Source of the DNA: Bacteroidales bacterium | GTDB taxonomy: Bacteria > Bacteroidota > Bacteroidia > Bacteroidales > UBA3824 | Assembly (NCBI GenBank): GCA_017543645.1 | Contig: JAFYFR010000112.1 | Location: 1-6,622 of the forward strand | Length of the DNA: 6,622 nucleotides | Direction of reading: 5' to 3' | In this document: piece after piece, positions 6,073-6,622 of the stretch | How positions within the stretch are numbered: position 1 is the first letter of the stretch | Layout: each line of letters begins with the position of its first letter | Position numbers and translations under genes: made by a program | Notes under the pieces: model-generated | Told to the model about the DNA's origin: nothing | Databases searched by the model: none | The model's input: only the letters and a program-made list of their open reading frames with translations

Positions 6073-6179
6073 ATGACTAACTCAGCCTTTAAAATATTAT
6101 TAACTCTGACATTATTGTTTCCGGTAACTTACGGCTCGGCGCAAGATTCGGCTTACGTACGCAAATACGGACACAGAAT
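6073..6179 (+). pseudogene. 5' fragment of a secreted-protein gene, cut off at a junction
   Basis: The start codon follows an excellent promoter and opens a typical signal peptide: MTNSAFK, a hydrophobic core LLTLTLLFPVTYG, and a likely cleavage near SAQ-DS. The mature part begins DSAYVRKYGHR. About 36 residues in, the frame runs into DNA that on the other strand encodes a sugar-acid dehydrogenase. The remaining frame, to a stop near 6288, is meaningless sequence antisense to that gene. The original product cannot be named from so short a piece. It should be an exported periplasmic or outer-membrane protein. The breakpoint lies between about 6168 and 6180. Confidence 0.65.
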
Positions 6180-6180
6180 G
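6168..6180. other. Junction joining two truncated genes head-on
   Basis: To the left, plus-strand coding for a secreted protein stops making sense. To the right, minus-strand coding for the dehydrogenase stops making sense after AFPAAI (its last credible codon is at 6177-6179). Two 5' gene ends facing each other is what one end of an inversion or an inverted chimeric join looks like. No clear inverted repeat or integrase core site is visible around it. Confidence 0.65.
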
Positions 6181-6347
6181 GCTGCGGGAAATGCACGGAA
6201 GATGTTTCCGCCACCAAAGTGCACCCAAGTGGGTTCTTTGGCAGTTTTTTCGCGCAGGGCTTTGATGTTGAATTTAGGGAGTTGGTAGCCTTTTTGCTCC
6301 CATTCTGCGGCGTTGAATGTGCCGTTTAAAATATCTGTAAGTTTCAT
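6177..6347 (-). pseudogene. 5' fragment of a mannitol-dehydrogenase-family hexuronate reductase (UxuB-like)
   Basis: Starting at ATG 6347, about 57 residues match the N-terminus of the mannitol dehydrogenase family: MKLTDILNGTF, KGYQLPKFNI, then WVHFGGGNIFRAFPAAI, the G-x-G-x-x-x-R dinucleotide-binding loop. Beyond Ile57 come a few unrelated codons and a stop (6153-6155), whereas intact members have several hundred residues, so the catalytic domain is missing. The ATG is one base past the uxuA stop, so the two were translated together. An intact copy would reduce D-fructuronate to D-mannonate with NADH, the step before UxuA; this role is inferred from family and position. A TTG at 6356 is a less likely start because it overlaps uxuA. 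Confidence 0.8.
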
Positions 6348-6348
6348 A

Positions 6349-6622
6349 TTAATCAAAAAATCCGGGTTGTTTGTATTCGATTCCTAACTCACGATCTACT
6401 GTGGCGAGGATTCCCTGCACCTGACCCATTGCAAACATACGTCCCAAAAGGGTGTAGCCAGCATTGTGTCCGTGGTTGGTCTCGTCCATAATGCCGCCCT
6501 CATTGTCGGTGAAGGTCATACCGTGGTCAACGCGCATCGGGAGTTGGGGATTTTCCTTCTCGAAAATGCGGCACAGTTCGATAAGGTCGGCACGTCCGCC
6601 AAGGTGGGATGCTTCGGTAAAG
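6349..6622 (-). CDS. uxuA: Mannonate dehydratase, C-terminal part
   Basis: The last 90 residues of UxuA, the N-terminal part lying beyond the right edge. The enzyme dehydrates D-mannonate to 2-keto-3-deoxy-D-gluconate in glucuronate breakdown, in the cytosol. Recognisable segments are FTEASHLGGRADLIELCR, then MRVDHGMTFTD, whose Asp-His pair corresponds, as I recall from characterised UxuA structures, to a metal ligand and a catalytic His. GYTLLGRMFAMGQVQGI follows, equivalent to the 'NPGYSAIGRLKGLAEVRGV' region of the E. coli enzyme. The end GIEYKQPGFFD and the TAA stop at 6349-6351 look normal. It is followed after one base by the UxuB-like start, as in an operon. Confidence 0.93.
   Translation of the reverse strand, partial: FTEASHLGGRADLIELCRIFEKENPQLPMRVDHGMTFTDNEGGIMDETNHGHNAGYTLLGRMFAMGQVQGILATVDRELGIEYKQPGFFD

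Noticed and set aside
6180..6288. Continuation of the secreted-protein frame to a stop near 6288
   Set aside because: This part is antisense to well-matched dehydrogenase codons, so it is not real protein sequence of the plus-strand gene.
1..6622. tRNA or rRNA genes, phage att sites, or a multi-gene defence or secretion cluster
   Set aside because: Reading both strands I found no cloverleaf with a T-loop signature, no rRNA core sequence, no integrase, and no run of functionally linked unknown genes.

Overview
The window looks like chromosomal DNA from a member of the Bacteroidota, most likely order Bacteroidales. Three things point there. Nearly every gene is preceded by the TAnnTTTG -7 element typical of that phylum, and the best case (6026-6056) is an exact TTTG-N19-TAnnTTTG. 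Ribosome binding sites are A-rich rather than Shine-Dalgarno-like. The recognisable proteins (a PD-(D/E)XK Rpn-type nuclease with MAQG repeats, a DUF6427-like membrane protein, UxuA next to a mannitol-dehydrogenase-family reductase) have Bacteroidales-like sequences. This assignment rests on recognition, not a database search.

Layout from left to right: (1) 1-172, minus strand, is a strongly structured non-coding RNA running off the left edge, with its own -7 box. It resembles the Bacteroidales-1 RNA family. (2) 428-1576, minus, is a PLP-dependent methionine/kynurenine-type aminotransferase. (3) 1801-2226, minus, is a small single-pass membrane protein whose outer part resembles the beta-barrel domain of HlyD-type adaptors. 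(4) 2383-3381, minus, is a polytopic DUF6427-like membrane protein. (5) 3550-4830, plus, is purD, followed by a strong hairpin terminator. (6) 4954-5886, minus, converging on purD, is an Rpn/PDDEXK_2 nuclease with nine 12-base repeats near its C-terminus. (7) 6073 to about 6179, plus, is the 5' end of a secreted-protein gene behind a near-ideal promoter. It is cut off where it meets the inverted 5' end of a hexuronate reductase gene. (8) 6349-6622, minus, is the C-terminal part of uxuA, one base upstream of that broken reductase gene.

Most genes here are separately promoted single transcription units. The exception is the uxuA/reductase pair, which would convert fructuronate to mannonate and then to 2-keto-3-deoxygluconate if intact. 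purD is housekeeping purine synthesis. The only clearly accessory element is the Rpn nuclease.

I do not see a multi-gene, previously undescribed system. The items most worth following are the inverted gene-to-gene junction near 6175 (a real inversion or an assembly chimera), the structured RNA at the left edge, the aminotransferase lacking the usual PLP-contacting Asn, the stripped-down adaptor-like membrane protein, and the Rpn repeat tract with its in-frame internal Met codons.
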